64,000 nucleotides of DNA from Platynereis dumerilii (GCA_026936325.1 JAPTHN010000001.1:136811138-136875137), one strand, 5' to 3'; shown: positions 1 to 11,115, numbered from the stretch's first letter. The notes: a model not told the origin generated them from the sequence alone. A program made the numbers and translations.

Positions 1-206
1 AAACCTAAATCTGCATTTGACATTGGAGTTGAAACTTTCAAAAATTATTCAAACAGTGAGTTTTGGAAGTTTCAATCGATATGTCAAATGCAGCTTGCCA
101 ATCAGATTTTGTTTTATTTGTCAGCAGACTTAGCTAAAGTTGTATTTTTGTGGGATGGCATTATATTTTTTATCGTATGATTAATTCCCATGTCACAACA
201 CTAATT

Positions 207-212
207 TTTATT
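207..212 (-). promoter_or_regulatory. Polyadenylation signal AATAAA for the SLC5-like gene
   Basis: A canonical AATAAA on the minus strand lies about 90 bases beyond the proposed stop codon at 302-304, the usual spacing for a short 3' UTR. It supports the terminal-exon call. Chance occurrence in this AT-rich stretch is possible. Confidence 0.5.
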
Positions 213-301
213 AATCATATATGAATATATGGGAAAACATCAATGGGGTTGATTATTCTGCCGCCTACTGTGTAATATTCTCATCATTTGCCATCCAGTA
301 T

Positions 302-3300
302 TCAGCTAGGCATGAAGTTCTCTCTCTGCAAAACAACAAAAAACAAACAGTATCATTATCATCTTCATTCTAGTACATCAATTTATATACGAGGTCTGGC
401 ATACAGCACACACTAGCAAAATTGGAATTGACGTTCAGATATTTTAGAACAGTTCTTACCTCTTCTCTTGTGGATGGAGTTCTAATGACATCATGGTTCA
501 AGGATGGTCTCCTGATTTTTATTTCCATTTCTTGATCCTCATCTTTTAATCTGACAAAGCGTCTGATAATCGGATGGACAAGTTTTCTGTCCACTGTTTT
601 TGGATCTCGGAAACCTTTAGGGAACTAATAGTAACTATGATAAATGAATAACTATGATGCATTTGGCCTAGTGTTGTTAATAGTCTCTTTATAGGATTTA
701 TTTGGTATAACATGAGCTATTTGTCAATAGAATCCATTTTCAAAAGTTGAAGGAAATGTTTTGGCCTTTTTAATTTCCTAAGTGAGGAGAGTTTTCTGTA
801 ATATTGCTGGAATTTAAAGGACAAGATATGAAAGAAAAGATTACACCCAGTCCCAGTATTACATACCTGTTACTGCACTGGCAATAGCACTGAGTATGAC
901 AACGACGGCCATAAATATTGGCGTGAAGCACATGAATGACAAAGAATATATGTATCTTTCGAACCAGTTCCTGAATTAAGAAAACAAGAAGTCACACAAA
1001 TGTTTGAATGGTTGATCTTAGCAAAATCTTGAAGTATCTTTGTGTTCTTGTGAGAAATGTACAAGTTTAATGACTGGACATTGTCACATTGACTGTGGTG
1101 TGCATAATCTGGCCAGAAACAAAATGTATTCATGAATCCTTTGTTTCAGAAACACAAAAGATGCATTATTTAGATACTTACAGATCTGGCCCATCACTAA
1201 ATGGTTGTGTAGCATTGTGAAAGGCACCCTAAACAAAACAATGTCATCTGAAAAGACAATTAACTATGAAGTCGGATTTACATGTAAAACTCAAAATAAC
1301 TGATCTGTGGTGCAACTGTCAAAACACAGGCATTTTTAATAAAAGTTCTATTGCACCTGTAGACTTGAGAAAATTTTGAATTTTCTTATGCAACGCAGGC
1401 CCCCGCAGGTCTCGGGCCTCCTTGTGGCGGTGGGTGGTAACACTAAGGTGAAGCCCTCTATCCTTAGTGGCCAACACGAGACAGTGCGCTTGCACACGTC
1501 TCCCCGACGAAAATGGGGCAATCTGTTTGCCGTGGGTTGCGACCCGTGTCGGAGGATGAAGGGGTCCTGGTAGTTGAGTTGGGTGGGCCTAAGTTGGTCC
1601 CTCCCATACAATACACTACTTTGGCCTGGATTTCTCCTAGACGGGAGGCTGGATTGGCCCGGTCCAGTCAATTGGCTTGTCATGTTGTCACTAGGACTTC
1701 GGTCCTATTTGGCCATGGCTGATGGGTCAATCAAAGAAGGTTCTGACCAAGTCTACATGCTGGCCATGTTTTAAATATGATTGCAGCTGTATCTCTTACC
1801 AAGCCTTCTACGAGTATATCCCCCATGTATCCCTGGACTAGGGTACTGGGCGCAGCCCTACCCATATTAGTCCCCCTTGTTGGGCTCCTTGGTAGGTGGG
1901 GAGCATGGGGGATGAACATCACAAATTCCTATGGCATACTCTCTTCCTAATTCACAGTCTCGACTAAAACGGCAGCGGTCATCCTCGGATGACTGTATCG
2001 ACCCAGAACTGCTAAATCGACAAACGACAACACGAAAGTCGGAGTACCGACACAGGTACATAGTGTTCAAACCAACTAACAGGCTATCTCCCTTCGCCAT
2101 CTACAAGACCATACTTCAAGAAGTCGGCGAACCTGCAGAGACAACCTTACAGAGAGATGGAACCGTCCTATTTAAGACCAGAAACGACGACCAGACTCGG
2201 AAACTCCTTAGACTGAAAGATGTTGCAGGTACACAGGCAATAATCGAGCCTCATCGGACCTTGAATACTTCCAAGGGAGTGGTTTTCTCCTCCCTTAGCT
2301 ATTTAGACTCGGACGACGATTTACAAGAATGGTTGGAAACTTTTCATTTTCATAGAATCCCACTGAAGGATAATCGGGAACTTCTTATCTTGACTTTTTC
2401 AGACACGACTCTTCCAGAGAGTGTCAAAGTTATATGGGAGCAATGTAAGGTACGACCATACATCCCCAATCCAAGAAGATGCTATAAATGTCAACGTTTC
2501 GGTCATCTGAGCAAGTGGTGCCGACGACCAGAAGTGTGTGGCCACTGTGGATCCCAGGAACACATCCAATCAAAAGAAACTTGCTCATCTCCTCCTCTTT
2601 GTGTCAACTGTAAGGAAGACCATCCTTCTTACAGCAAAACGTGTAAACAATGGACAAAAGAAAAAGAAATCCTCACATTGAAGGCAACCCAAGCGATATC
2701 TTTTCCGGAGGCAAGAAGGATCGTGGACCAGCACTCAGGAATTCCCAGCTACGCGGACATGGCGGGATACCCACAACCTCAACATCGTGCTACACCAAGA
2801 CAAAGGCTACAACTCGAAGAAAACCGCATCAACAGATCACACCAACAGCACACAAAGAACACTGAAGACAAAAACAGATACTCAGGAAGAACCAGTACAA
2901 AAAACACTCAAAAGACAACAAATACCGCAGAACATTCTGCTTCCCAGCCGGACCTTGAAGAACAAATCCCAACAGCTTGCACCACAGCTCCTCCTGAGGT
3001 AGCAATGGAAGAAGAATGTCCATCTGAAGCAGACACTAATGAGGAACAGGAGGGATCAGATGATGACAGGCACATTACACCCAACAACGAATCCATGGAA
3101 GCAGAACAAGAGGAAGAGGAAGAGGAAGAATATGAAGAGGGTCAAGAGGATACAAAGGCAGAAGAAAAGAAAGAAGGCCAAGAGGAAGAGGGAGAAGACG
3201 ATCCAGAAAACAAAGAACAGGACAGAATGGACGAAATGGAAAAACAGGAAACGAAACCAGTGGATGAAGGAAAAGACGGGGCAGAAAAAGAAGACGACGA

Positions 3301-6300
3301 TTCTATCAGTCCCAAAGAATATCTATACTTCCTCCTACAAGGTCAACTACATCCTGCTAACATTCGGAAATTCAGACAACTGGTTATAAACGATTACCTT
3401 GACCGAGCGGTTAATCTTCTTCAAATGTCAGGCTTTGGCAATGTGTCGAGGAAGCTGACTGAACGAAAAAAACAAGAGCTCCACTCCTGGGAAGAAGATA
3501 AACATACCACCAAAAACGAATTACACAGTTTAGTCACCAAGTACACCTTCACTGACGAGTTCTATGGAATCCTCATTTTATTGGTTTTGCATGACCATTT
3601 GTCTGTTGCAAAAAAATTGGTTAAAAAACAACGGATACCAGAATCCACGACACAAAAAGAGAAATAACGAGGTAGCGATGTAACACAACTATAAACACAC
3701 TTAGTACACACCAAGTATGTCTCTAAATAGCCCAATCAGGTGCTGATGAGACGTAAAACACAAACTCACTCACTTATGCAACGCATCTGTTGTTGTAAGT
3801 GTAAAAGATACAATTTACAATGGTTCCTGGGTTGTAAGACTCCCTGTTGTGAGACCGACTTGCCTTATGTGACCGCCTTCCTCCCGCACTAAGTAGTATT
3901 TTTAGTGCATTTTGCACCCCGACGAGAGACCGCACCCCCCACAAGAGACCACTTCATGACCGCAGATGGGGCGGTCTAATAACGCAGGGACCACTGTACT
4001 TAATATCACAGTGTAGATGAATTTTTCATCTTGTTCATATGCTTATACTCCTGTGACACATGCTCTGTTGTGCAAATAATGTATTACCTCAAAGATGCCG
4101 CAGTGACGCTGGCCAAAAAAAGACCTGGTAGACCCGGAATATTCAGTGCATCAGCAATGAAGTATGGAACTATCTGGAAAGGACAACAGACAAGGTCAAC
4201 TTGGACTGACAAAAAGATTGTCTGAAATAGACAATAGTAATTGTGCAATATATGTCTAATCTTTTGTCTAAACCAGACAATTGAATTGTTTAAAATGTCA
4301 AACAAGTTGATTGTTTCATCTATTAATTGTCTGAACCTGATAATTAACAAAATGGAACTGACAAGTTGATTGGCATTTTGAACCATTCAACTGTCTGGCT
4401 TAGACAAAAGAATGGACATATATTGTGTGAATCATGCTACAGTCTCACGGCACGTTACGGAGAACTTTTTTACCGCTGAGGGATAGCTTGAGATGAATTT
4501 ATAGGAAAAAATGACCATCCTGGCGACATACAATGTTTATAAAACGATTATATAATTAATTAAAAGCATATCACGGCGGGATAAGATCGTAACTCGGCGG
4601 GATAAGATCATATCCCTGTGGGAAAGATCTAAATGCCTGGGGGGCAAGATCTTAATGCCTGTGGGATGTCAAAAATCGTCGGCGCTATGTCAAAAGACAG
4701 TCGGCGGGATGTCAAAAACTGCCGGCGAGGCTGCAAATGTCCCGCAGGGGAAGTAAAAATATCCCGCAGGGGCAGGAGAGGTCCCCGCAGGGCAGGAAAG
4801 GTCCCCTCAGGGGCAGGGGATGTCCTAATATCCCGCCGGAGATGTTTTTGAGACGTTCTCACTGAAAAAATCCCTGCCGGACATCCAAAAATCAAGAAAA
4901 TTTTGGCCTCTGTTCCGCCGTCATGGAAAAAAAGTTTGAACGTGTTGAATCTTTTTTGACATCCACGGCGCAGTTTTTCCATTTCTAGGAACCCCTGAGG
5001 GAAACAAAACCAACCCCTGAGGGATGTGAAAAGTCGATGGCGGATCACCCAAATTCATCCAAATTACCAGGAAATACCATCCCGCCGACACCTAAAGTGC
5101 TCCGTAACGTGCCGTGAGAATGGGGCATCAGACAAACCTTTTTTTTTTCAGCATGGACAGATCACCGAGATGTAGGTATCTCAAAGTGAGTGATAGCACA
5201 AAGCAAACTAACAGTGGTTTTTGAAATTGCTTCTTAAAACTATTGTTTTCACTTGATTAATCCATTGCTTTAGTTATAGTTTTCGCAAGTGTCCACAGTG
5301 ATGGTAGCATTTGCATGAAATTTGGAACTTTTTGTGGTTATGGTCAAAAGACTTCTTGTAATAATTACCTGGTTGGGATTATTCAGATCCCCATTACCTA
5401 GTGGATCACAACCCTGCTTGATGTAGTAAGCGAAGACAATCAAACCAGAGAAAGCCGCAAGACTCAACAGTGCAATGACTCCTGGTATACTGAGGATAAC
5501 TGATCTGAAAGTAATATGATACTCCTAACCATTATTTTGAATTTTTTTTTCAGAGAATGCAAAAGTGTCATCCCTTCAATCAAGACAAATTGACTCTAAT
5601 GGATAGCTTTCTGCTGGGCAGTCCTGCACCCTTTTCCTTGGCTTCTGATTGTTAGGATTTGGCTGACTTCTACAGAAACCATCCCAGGTTGCGGGACTAA
5701 GAAGGATGTTGTGTTATATAATGCTAAAGTCTGTCTGCAAACCGGCACTTCGGCCCTTACTATTGGTTGTCTCGTAGTATTTCAAAAAGTCTCTTATGAT
5801 AAGATCACCAAACTCATATGGAATTTGCATGCTTTGTTCATTAGTTGTTCATGTGTTAGTGACATCAGGAAATGTTTGAGAATCAGTCTCTTTATTGGAG
5901 CAAAGTAGTCTTTCTCATGAGTGTTCTATCTTTCTGTAACAGACCCAGCAATTTGATATCATTGAAAGGGTTGTTGTTGAAGATTGAGATAATTTTGATG
6001 ACTTCTTGATCATCTTGATTTTTGTAAGGAAGCATGCTCTTCTTTGTGAACACGTGCTGGGTGGGCCACAGCTATCCCTGCGTGAACCACAGCTATCCAG
6101 TATCCATCTTTGAAGTACAACCTTTTAAAACTGAAACCAAATACTCAGGGGTGCCGGAAGGAATCGCGGGCGGCAGGGGCGATCAGATGAAAAAGGGCAA
6201 ATCATATTCGCGCCAATTTCGCATGACAAAATTTGAATAGAGATTAGAGAGTCACTAATAATTTCGAAAATATACTTACAAATTCGTGCCTAAAACTAGT

Positions 6301-9109
6301 AAAGTAAGGCCTTATAATGGTTTTTTTCTTAAAGATCTAAAGGGCACTTTTGCCCCTGCCCCCCCCCCCCGGACAAGGGCAGGAGGGGCAATTGCCCCCC
6401 CCCCCCCTGTTCCGGCACCCCTGCAAATACTGCTCCAGTTGCTGGCTATCTCTATTGAATGAAGGCAGCGACAGTTCTCTGTAATGAAACTGTCCATGTA
6501 TGTACTTCTGGATAGCCTTGATACAGCTCCAGCATTTATCCAAGAAACCCTGCACTTTGTAATCACTTAGATTTAGAAATGTCTGTACTTACGCCCTGGC
6601 TTTGCCGAGTGAAGGAAGAGAACTGTATCTTTGCACAGCAATCTGCATATATCCATAGACTCCCATGTAAGTTATTGAATTTTCTGCGATCACACCCCAC
6701 AGGTTCAGTCTTGTTGTGGGATCAGGATCTAGACTAATGAAGATGAGATTTTTTAGTTTTCAATGTATTTCCCATCACAAGTTAAAATGCATTGAAATAT
6801 ATTATATCCGGTAAGATGCTACTTTAACTCAAAATGCTGTAGGTGTCTTTTAATTTTTGGATTTTTGCCTAAGATACTTACATGAAAAAGTTCAGTCTTC
6901 CCCATTCTCCTGCTATACTGAAGACTTCCCTGAATCCCCCTGTGATAATGAGTCCCTGAAATTATAAAAATTCAGGGCAATAAGATATTTTCCCACATAT
7001 GCCCTACTGTAGGAATGTTCAAACTTTTGCTTTAGCAGCTGCATTACCGATTACCTTTATGACAACTACGAGAATACCCAGCGTCATGATTATGGATTGA
7101 AAAGCATCTGCCCACACCACTGCTTTTATTCCTCCCTGAAATAGTCATGCATAAAATAAATAAATGATGAATTAATAATTCATTATATACATTGTGACAA
7201 GTGAAATTACTGATGAAGTGAAAAGAGGGAAATCTTCATCTGAAATATGAGATGAAAGCCAATTAAGTTAATTTTTGAAGCTGTTGTATGTAACCAGATG
7301 GAAAATTATTAATTTCAGTATCGTCTTGGTGAATTAATTTGATTTCAGTTGTACTTATAGATTGTACTTATAGATGGTTTAATACAACAATTTCATTGTA
7401 GTAATAAGTATCTGGCTATACCTACAATCGTTGTATAGATGATTGACACAATGCTGATGATAAGAATGGAACCCCAAGCTGGGAACCCTGTAACTGTAAT
7501 GATATAGAATAAAATGTAGGTGTATGAGAAATTGCATTGTTTTGTAAAATGTTTCTTGACTGCAAAAGTTTACTTTGATATAATAAAATTATACACAATA
7601 CGGTTTCACCATTTCAGTTACCTGCTTCAATTGCAGTTGATGGACCAAAATAAACTGTGCCAACATACCACAGCTGTAAAATGTAAAAAAAAAACATTCA
7701 TTGTATTTGGTTGAAATTAAACATCATATATGTATAGTAAAGGCAATTTGCCGAAGAGACTTGTTGTTTGATCATACAATACAGACAAACTGACAATACC
7801 CTTCATGATGGAACGCTTATGTTTCAGTACAGAGACAAAAAGCTTGATATGTACGCGTCATAAATGAATACTGCAAAGAACCAATGTACCCGGAAAACTG
7901 CTTTCTCTACTATTATTTTATTTTTCATCGCCCCAAAGTAAGTAAGTATTTTCACTTAAAATTCCAAATTGTACTAGGTCATTTTATATTGCTGCCCAAG
8001 GAATAAACCAGAGAACAAAATGTATTCTCAAATGAAGTCATCTGTTTTGCAAGGCACTGCATAGTACATTAGTACAATGGTGCTAGAGGAGAGTTTGGCA
8101 TATACGATTTGTTCAACTTTTCAAAAATAAACATTAACTCTTTAAATTTTCATGTAACTTCATCGTTTATGGACAGATGATGCAAGTCCAATTTTGGCCT
8201 GTGTTACTCTTTCTTTCCTTTAAGTTTCGAACTAATTTGTTTTGTAGTTTTTTGTAGTTTGAAATGTTGCTCTTTACTTACGCTGCTCAATATATTTGTA
8301 ACTGATCCAAAGTATCTGATCACTCGAGATTCATAACGCAGCTCCAGATACTGAAAGGTGAAAATTACATATTTTAGTGATATTCATACGCTGTTGCAAA
8401 TTGTTACTCATTCATGCTTCAAAGTAATTGATGTCAAATTGTCAGCAAACATCCCCATTGTCAGATTTTTCTGCCAGTCTGACATAACATTGTTGATTTC
8501 AGAATAACCAAACAAACAATGCCACAGTGAATTTCATACACCAAAAATATTTTGGTGATTAACTCTGGCATTGATTAATTTGGGTTTCCATGGCAATGGT
8601 GTAGCAACAAAGACTTTAAGTCTGCATGGGTAAATTTTTGTTTCCGTGGCAATGGTTTAGCAACAAACACTTTAAGTTTAAATGGTCTAGCATTTTATGT
8701 CTGCGTAACGGACTGCTGAGTGGTTGAACAATACTTTAAACTCAGAATCATGTCATAGCCTACTTACTTCTGTGACACTGGTGAGCTTGAGGTCATAAAA
8801 GACATTGACGTATACAAAACACGCAGCAGTCATTCCGATGGTTGCTCCGATGATGCTCATCCACATTTGAGAACCAAATGAATAAGATTCTGCCGGGAAG
8901 CCGAGGAAAGTATTACTTGATACAAAAGATACAGTTAAAGACAATGTTACAGGGATAATGGCCATATTTCTGTTGCCCAAGAGATATTCATTTGTAGTTC
9001 TTTGTTTATCTCCTGTCAATGAATAGTAAACTCCAATAGCAATAGAAACAACAAGAACTCCAAAAAATATGGCATAGTCTGCGGCATGCAGTAAGGATTC
9101 TAAAGCCAT
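302..9109 (-). CDS. SLC5A8/SLC5A12-like sodium-coupled monocarboxylate transporter, multi-exon, internal exons missing
   Basis: Plasma-membrane Na+/solute symporter of the SLC5 family. Coding exons, in transcript order: 9109-8768, 8350-8282, 7673-7622, 7487-7426, 7135-7055, 6955-6882, 6733-6593, 5504-5369, 4173-4088, 1228-1182, 970-867, 614-460, 325-302 (TGA). Each has AG/GT borders and phases join within each block. Family landmarks seen: N-terminal ADYAIFFGVL helix, EYLLGNRNM, SLTVSFVSSNTFLG, YLELRYESRVIRYFG, GGIKAVVWADAFQ, EWGRLNFF, GCDPLGNGDLNNPNQ, NIPGLPGLFLASVTAASL, then a glycosylatable loop (FHNATQ), NWFERYIYSLSF and a basic tail (DPKTVDRKLVHP). The ATG at 9109 has a purine at -3 and an in-frame TAA four codons upstream. 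The block expected after ...AASL (TVSSxxN Na2-site helix and roughly three more helices, about 150 residues) is not found between 4088 and 1228, where a retroelement sits. The last exon is short and less certain. The substrate is inferred from family only. Confidence 0.92.
1398..3772 (+). mobile_element. ORF1-only 'half-LINE' retroelement, copy 1, full length
   Basis: A 2375-bp unit flanked by a perfect 13-bp target duplication (CTTATGCAACGCA at 1385-1397 and 3773-3785), inserted in an intron of the SLC5-like gene in the opposite orientation. Order: 533-bp 5' UTR, one 578-codon ORF with zinc knuckles, about 105-bp 3' UTR ending in a conserved tail (TAGCCCAATCAGGTGCTGAT ... GACGTAAAACACAAACTCAC). 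There is no reverse transcriptase or endonuclease ORF. Copy 2 at 20684-23125 starts and ends at the same points, so this is a propagated unit and not a one-off deletion. It resembles mammalian HAL1 (half-L1) in concept and presumably moves by the machinery of a full LINE in trans. Confidence 0.85.
1931..3667 (+). CDS. LINE ORF1-like nucleic-acid-binding protein with three zinc knuckles (half-LINE copy 1)
   Basis: A 578-residue intact ORF. The N-terminal region (about 40-175) is a fold-sized domain typical of ORF1 proteins of Jockey/I-type LINEs. It is followed by three CCHC-type knuckles at residues 184-238 (CYKCQRFGHLSKWC, then CX2CX4HX6C, then CX2CX3HX6C). Next come a QWTKEKEI segment, a polar Q/T-rich linker, a strongly acidic E-rich stretch (about 390-450) and a separate C-terminal domain (about 460-578) with QMSGFGNVSRKL and TFTDEFYGIL. 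The knuckles imply RNA binding and RNP formation, as known for LINE ORF1 proteins. Compared with copy 2 it lacks four residues (TDVI) near residue 138. The C-terminal domain is not one I recognise from standard ORF1 proteins. Confidence 0.85.
   Translation: MAYSLPNSQSRLKRQRSSSDDCIDPELLNRQTTTRKSEYRHRYIVFKPTNRLSPFAIYKTILQEVGEPAETTLQRDGTVLFKTRNDDQTRKLLRLKDVAGTQAIIEPHRTLNTSKGVVFSSLSYLDSDDDLQEWLETFHFHRIPLKDNRELLILTFSDTTLPESVKVIWEQCKVRPYIPNPRRCYKCQRFGHLSKWCRRPEVCGHCGSQEHIQSKETCSSPPLCVNCKEDHPSYSKTCKQWTKEKEILTLKATQAISFPEARRIVDQHSGIPSYADMAGYPQPQHRATPRQRLQLEENRINRSHQQHTKNTEDKNRYSGRTSTKNTQKTTNTAEHSASQPDLEEQIPTACTTAPPEVAMEEECPSEADTNEEQEGSDDDRHITPNNESMEAEQEEEEEEEYEEGQEDTKAEEKKEGQEEEGEDDPENKEQDRMDEMEKQETKPVDEGKDGAEKEDDDSISPKEYLYFLLQGQLHPANIRKFRQLVINDYLDRAVNLLQMSGFGNVSRKLTERKKQELHSWEEDKHTTKNELHSLVTKYTFTDEFYGILILLVLHDHLSVAKKLVKKQRIPESTTQKEK
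3830..3995 (+). repeat. Dispersed repeat, second copy near 63465-63560
   Basis: The stretch with TTTGCACCCCGACGAGAGAC, CTTCATGACCGCAGA, GGTCT and CAGGGACCACTGTACT matches 63465-63560 in the same order and orientation with about 20-25% differences. Neither copy has an ORF. The family is not identified. Short internal reiterations of a GAGACCG/TGACCG motif suggest it arose from a tandem array. Confidence 0.6.
4246..4425. mobile_element. Foldback MITE (180 bp) in SLC5-like intron
   Basis: Two imperfect inverted arms of about 75 bp: the left begins CAATATATGTCTAATCTTTT, the right ends AAAAGAATGGACATATATTG. The flanking TGTG on both sides (4242-4245, 4426-4429) is a possible 4-bp target duplication. 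No coding capacity. It lies just upstream, on the minus strand, of SLC5 exon 9. Confidence 0.6.
4443..5119. mobile_element. Non-autonomous TIR element with internal degenerate GC-rich repeats
   Basis: Ends are near-perfect inverted copies of TCTCACGGCACGTTACGGAG. The left 400 bp contains many degenerate copies of a phrase built on CGGCGGGATG/TCCCGCAGGGG separated by GTCAAAA-like spacers. No ORF of significance and no clear target duplication. Superfamily not identified. Confidence 0.65.
6146..6423. mobile_element. hAT-type MITE (278 bp) with 8-bp target duplication
   Basis: Starts CAGGGGTGCCGGAA and ends with its reverse complement TTCCGGCACCCCTG. Perfect 8-bp target duplication CAAATACT at 6138-6145 and 6424-6431. 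The CAGGG start and 8-bp duplication are hAT hallmarks. Long C and G runs lie inside. Intronic in the SLC5-like gene. Confidence 0.9.
8585..8695 (+). repeat. Two-unit tandem repeat, 56-bp period
   Basis: TTTCCATGGCAATGGTGTAG at 8585 recurs as TTTCCGTGGCAATGGTTTAG at 8641. Both are followed by CAACAAA.ACTTTAAGT. Sits in the first intron of the SLC5-like gene; no function apparent. Confidence 0.75.
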
Positions 9110-10180
9110 CTCGAAATATTAGAATGGTAAAATCCTGTTGTTGATGATTGATTTAGACCACTAAGCCATCTCCAGCAGTATTCTTGGGTTACTCGAAATG
9201 GTAATCTTCTTCACTATTTAAAGTACACTGTCACTGTTTTTGTCTTTGAAATGAATGTAATTTGGGTTGAGTGTATTCCTTTTCATGAATATGCATCTGC
9301 ACTGCTCTTGTTCACAAAAGCACTCCTTCAGAGATTCAAGTATTCAAAGTAAATTATAAATCTCAAAATCAGTATTCCTTGGTTTATGGTTCAAAATCAG
9401 TTAAATTCCAGTTTATAAAGTATTAAAAGTAATATTTCTGATATTGCTGTAACCCTATTGCATGTAATGATATTTCTGTAGTGTAAATGGGATGCTTTCA
9501 ATGTGTTGTGTAATGATCTGCCCTTCGTGGAGTATTTTTTTCTCTCAGTAATCTCTTGTTAGCTGAAATTTTTATGGCTACTCACATTGGCCTAAAAAAG
9601 ACAACTCGTAATTCAACAAATTAAACAGATGGTGACATTTCACTATGCTAAAGTTCATAGTTTTAGTGATAAAATGTTTGTGGCAAGTCTACAGATAAAC
9701 TATGAAGTTCAATGAATACAAGATAAATATGTTCTTTAATCATGGCACAATTATGAATGGATTTACATAAAATATTTTGGGCTAGGACCAAAAATAAATT
9801 GCTGGGCATTAGACTAAACTGTCATGTTATTCCTCACATCAAAGTGGGATCTGCAAATTGACTAAAATCACGTGTTGCAAAAAAGTACTATTCTATTGAA
9901 ATTTGATATTGCGTCATGCCATATATAACAAGGTCACAATACAATTGTACGCTATCCAACAATGAGTTGACTGAACAAAGTGCACAATCTAAGACCTAGA
10001 CTATTTAGGACATACAGTGCTGCCTTTAAGTAAGTGAAACAAGTGATGTTTTGCCAATGGGTCAATGCTATACATGTACGGCATACGTCATCAACTAAGC
10101 TTCTTGTGGGAGCTAAGATGCTCATCTGATATGCATAAAACATAGGTGGTCATAATATGAGATTATATCATGGGTGGGGG
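9110..10180. other. Upstream region of the SLC5-like gene; nothing else recognised
   Basis: AT-rich sequence between the transporter start codon and the next repeat. It presumably holds 5' UTR and promoter, but I see no convincing TATA box, CpG island or conserved element. Confidence 0.4.
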
Positions 10181-10462
10181 CAGTATATCCCCAGTATAGT
10201 CACCCGAGACCCAGTATATCCCGAGACGTTAATGTGAACAAAAAATCAATACTCTTAATTGGCAGCACTTAATTGCCTTAAATCACAACAATCAGCAAAG
10301 ATGCTGGTATCTACATGCTAATAAGCATGATATATAGGGGGTACTGTTGTCTTTTGATTGGTCAGTTCCAGTATATCCCTGTTAATCTCATTATCTTTCA
10401 GTATATCCCTGCTGGCTAATTAGCCAAAGGAATTTGATTGGTTGAACTAAATATATCCCTCT
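10181..10462 (+). repeat. Clustered CAGTATATCCC motif copies
   Basis: CAGTATATCCC or a close variant occurs at about 10181, 10212, 10369, 10399 and 10450. The last three sit in an imperfect duplication that also carries TTTGATTGGT. No ORF. Function and family unknown. Confidence 0.55.
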
Positions 10463-10884
10463 TTCTATCTGTTGTATTTCCCTCTCTCAATCTGTATTGA
10501 CCAGGGAAAAGTTCAGTATGAGGGACAAAAGTTGGCTAGACATGGGAAAAAGGATTATACTTAGGCTTGTGAGATGTGTATGGCTGCCAGTTTTCTTTGC
10601 AAACAGTTTCATATCAATCAAAACGTTTGGTAAGTAAGTGAACTTCCCTTCCCATTGAAATAACATGGGCATTGTGTTTCACTTACTTATCAAAGGCTCT
10701 GACCCATATCTAACTCTGAGTACATGTAGTGAAAATTGGTAGCCATTTTTATCCCATATGCCTCAAACATCATCCTTTATGATCCAATATGTTTTTATCA
10801 CTCCCAATTAGAATTTGCTGCCACAAGCAGTTTTGCTTGAGGATGTCTAGCATTGACCCAATGGAAAATATCACCGGTTTCACA

Positions 10885-11115
10885 TACTAACAGGGGCACT
10901 GTATATGGTTATCCGTACACTGTATGTCCTTGCTGAAGATCAATGTCCTCTGTTCGATTCCAGTTTTGATTAAGCCATGCACCTTGCTTTACATACATTG
11001 GACAGCAGTTTCACACATTGGAGAGCAATTTCAGATGTCCTTTCCCTCATTGTTGAGTCGTCCTCCTGTCCTAGTTAGCTGGAGTGCATAAATACAAGAA
11101 ATAGTGAAGCATTAT
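10885..11115 (+). mobile_element. Decayed tRNA-derived SINE, same family as 11244-11452
   Basis: A B-box-like TGTTCGATTCC near 10952 is followed by a 3' half (CTTTCCCTCATTGTTGAGTC, then GTGCATAAATACAAG) that lines up with the better-preserved SINE at 11244. Borders approximate. Confidence 0.6.

Noticed and set aside
1348-1683. Antisense open frame in the half-LINE 5' UTR, present in both copies
   Set aside because: Explained by near-identity of the two copies; no protein-like features or independent evidence.
4031-4386. Open frames on both strands around SLC5 exon 9
   Set aside because: Only 4173-4088 on the minus strand matches the family; the rest is foldback element and intron.
7422-7425. 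Later donor (GTAG|GTATAG) for SLC5 exon 4
   Set aside because: It breaks the phase with the next exon; the donor four bases earlier gives YTTI|GGIKAVVWADAFQ, matching the family.
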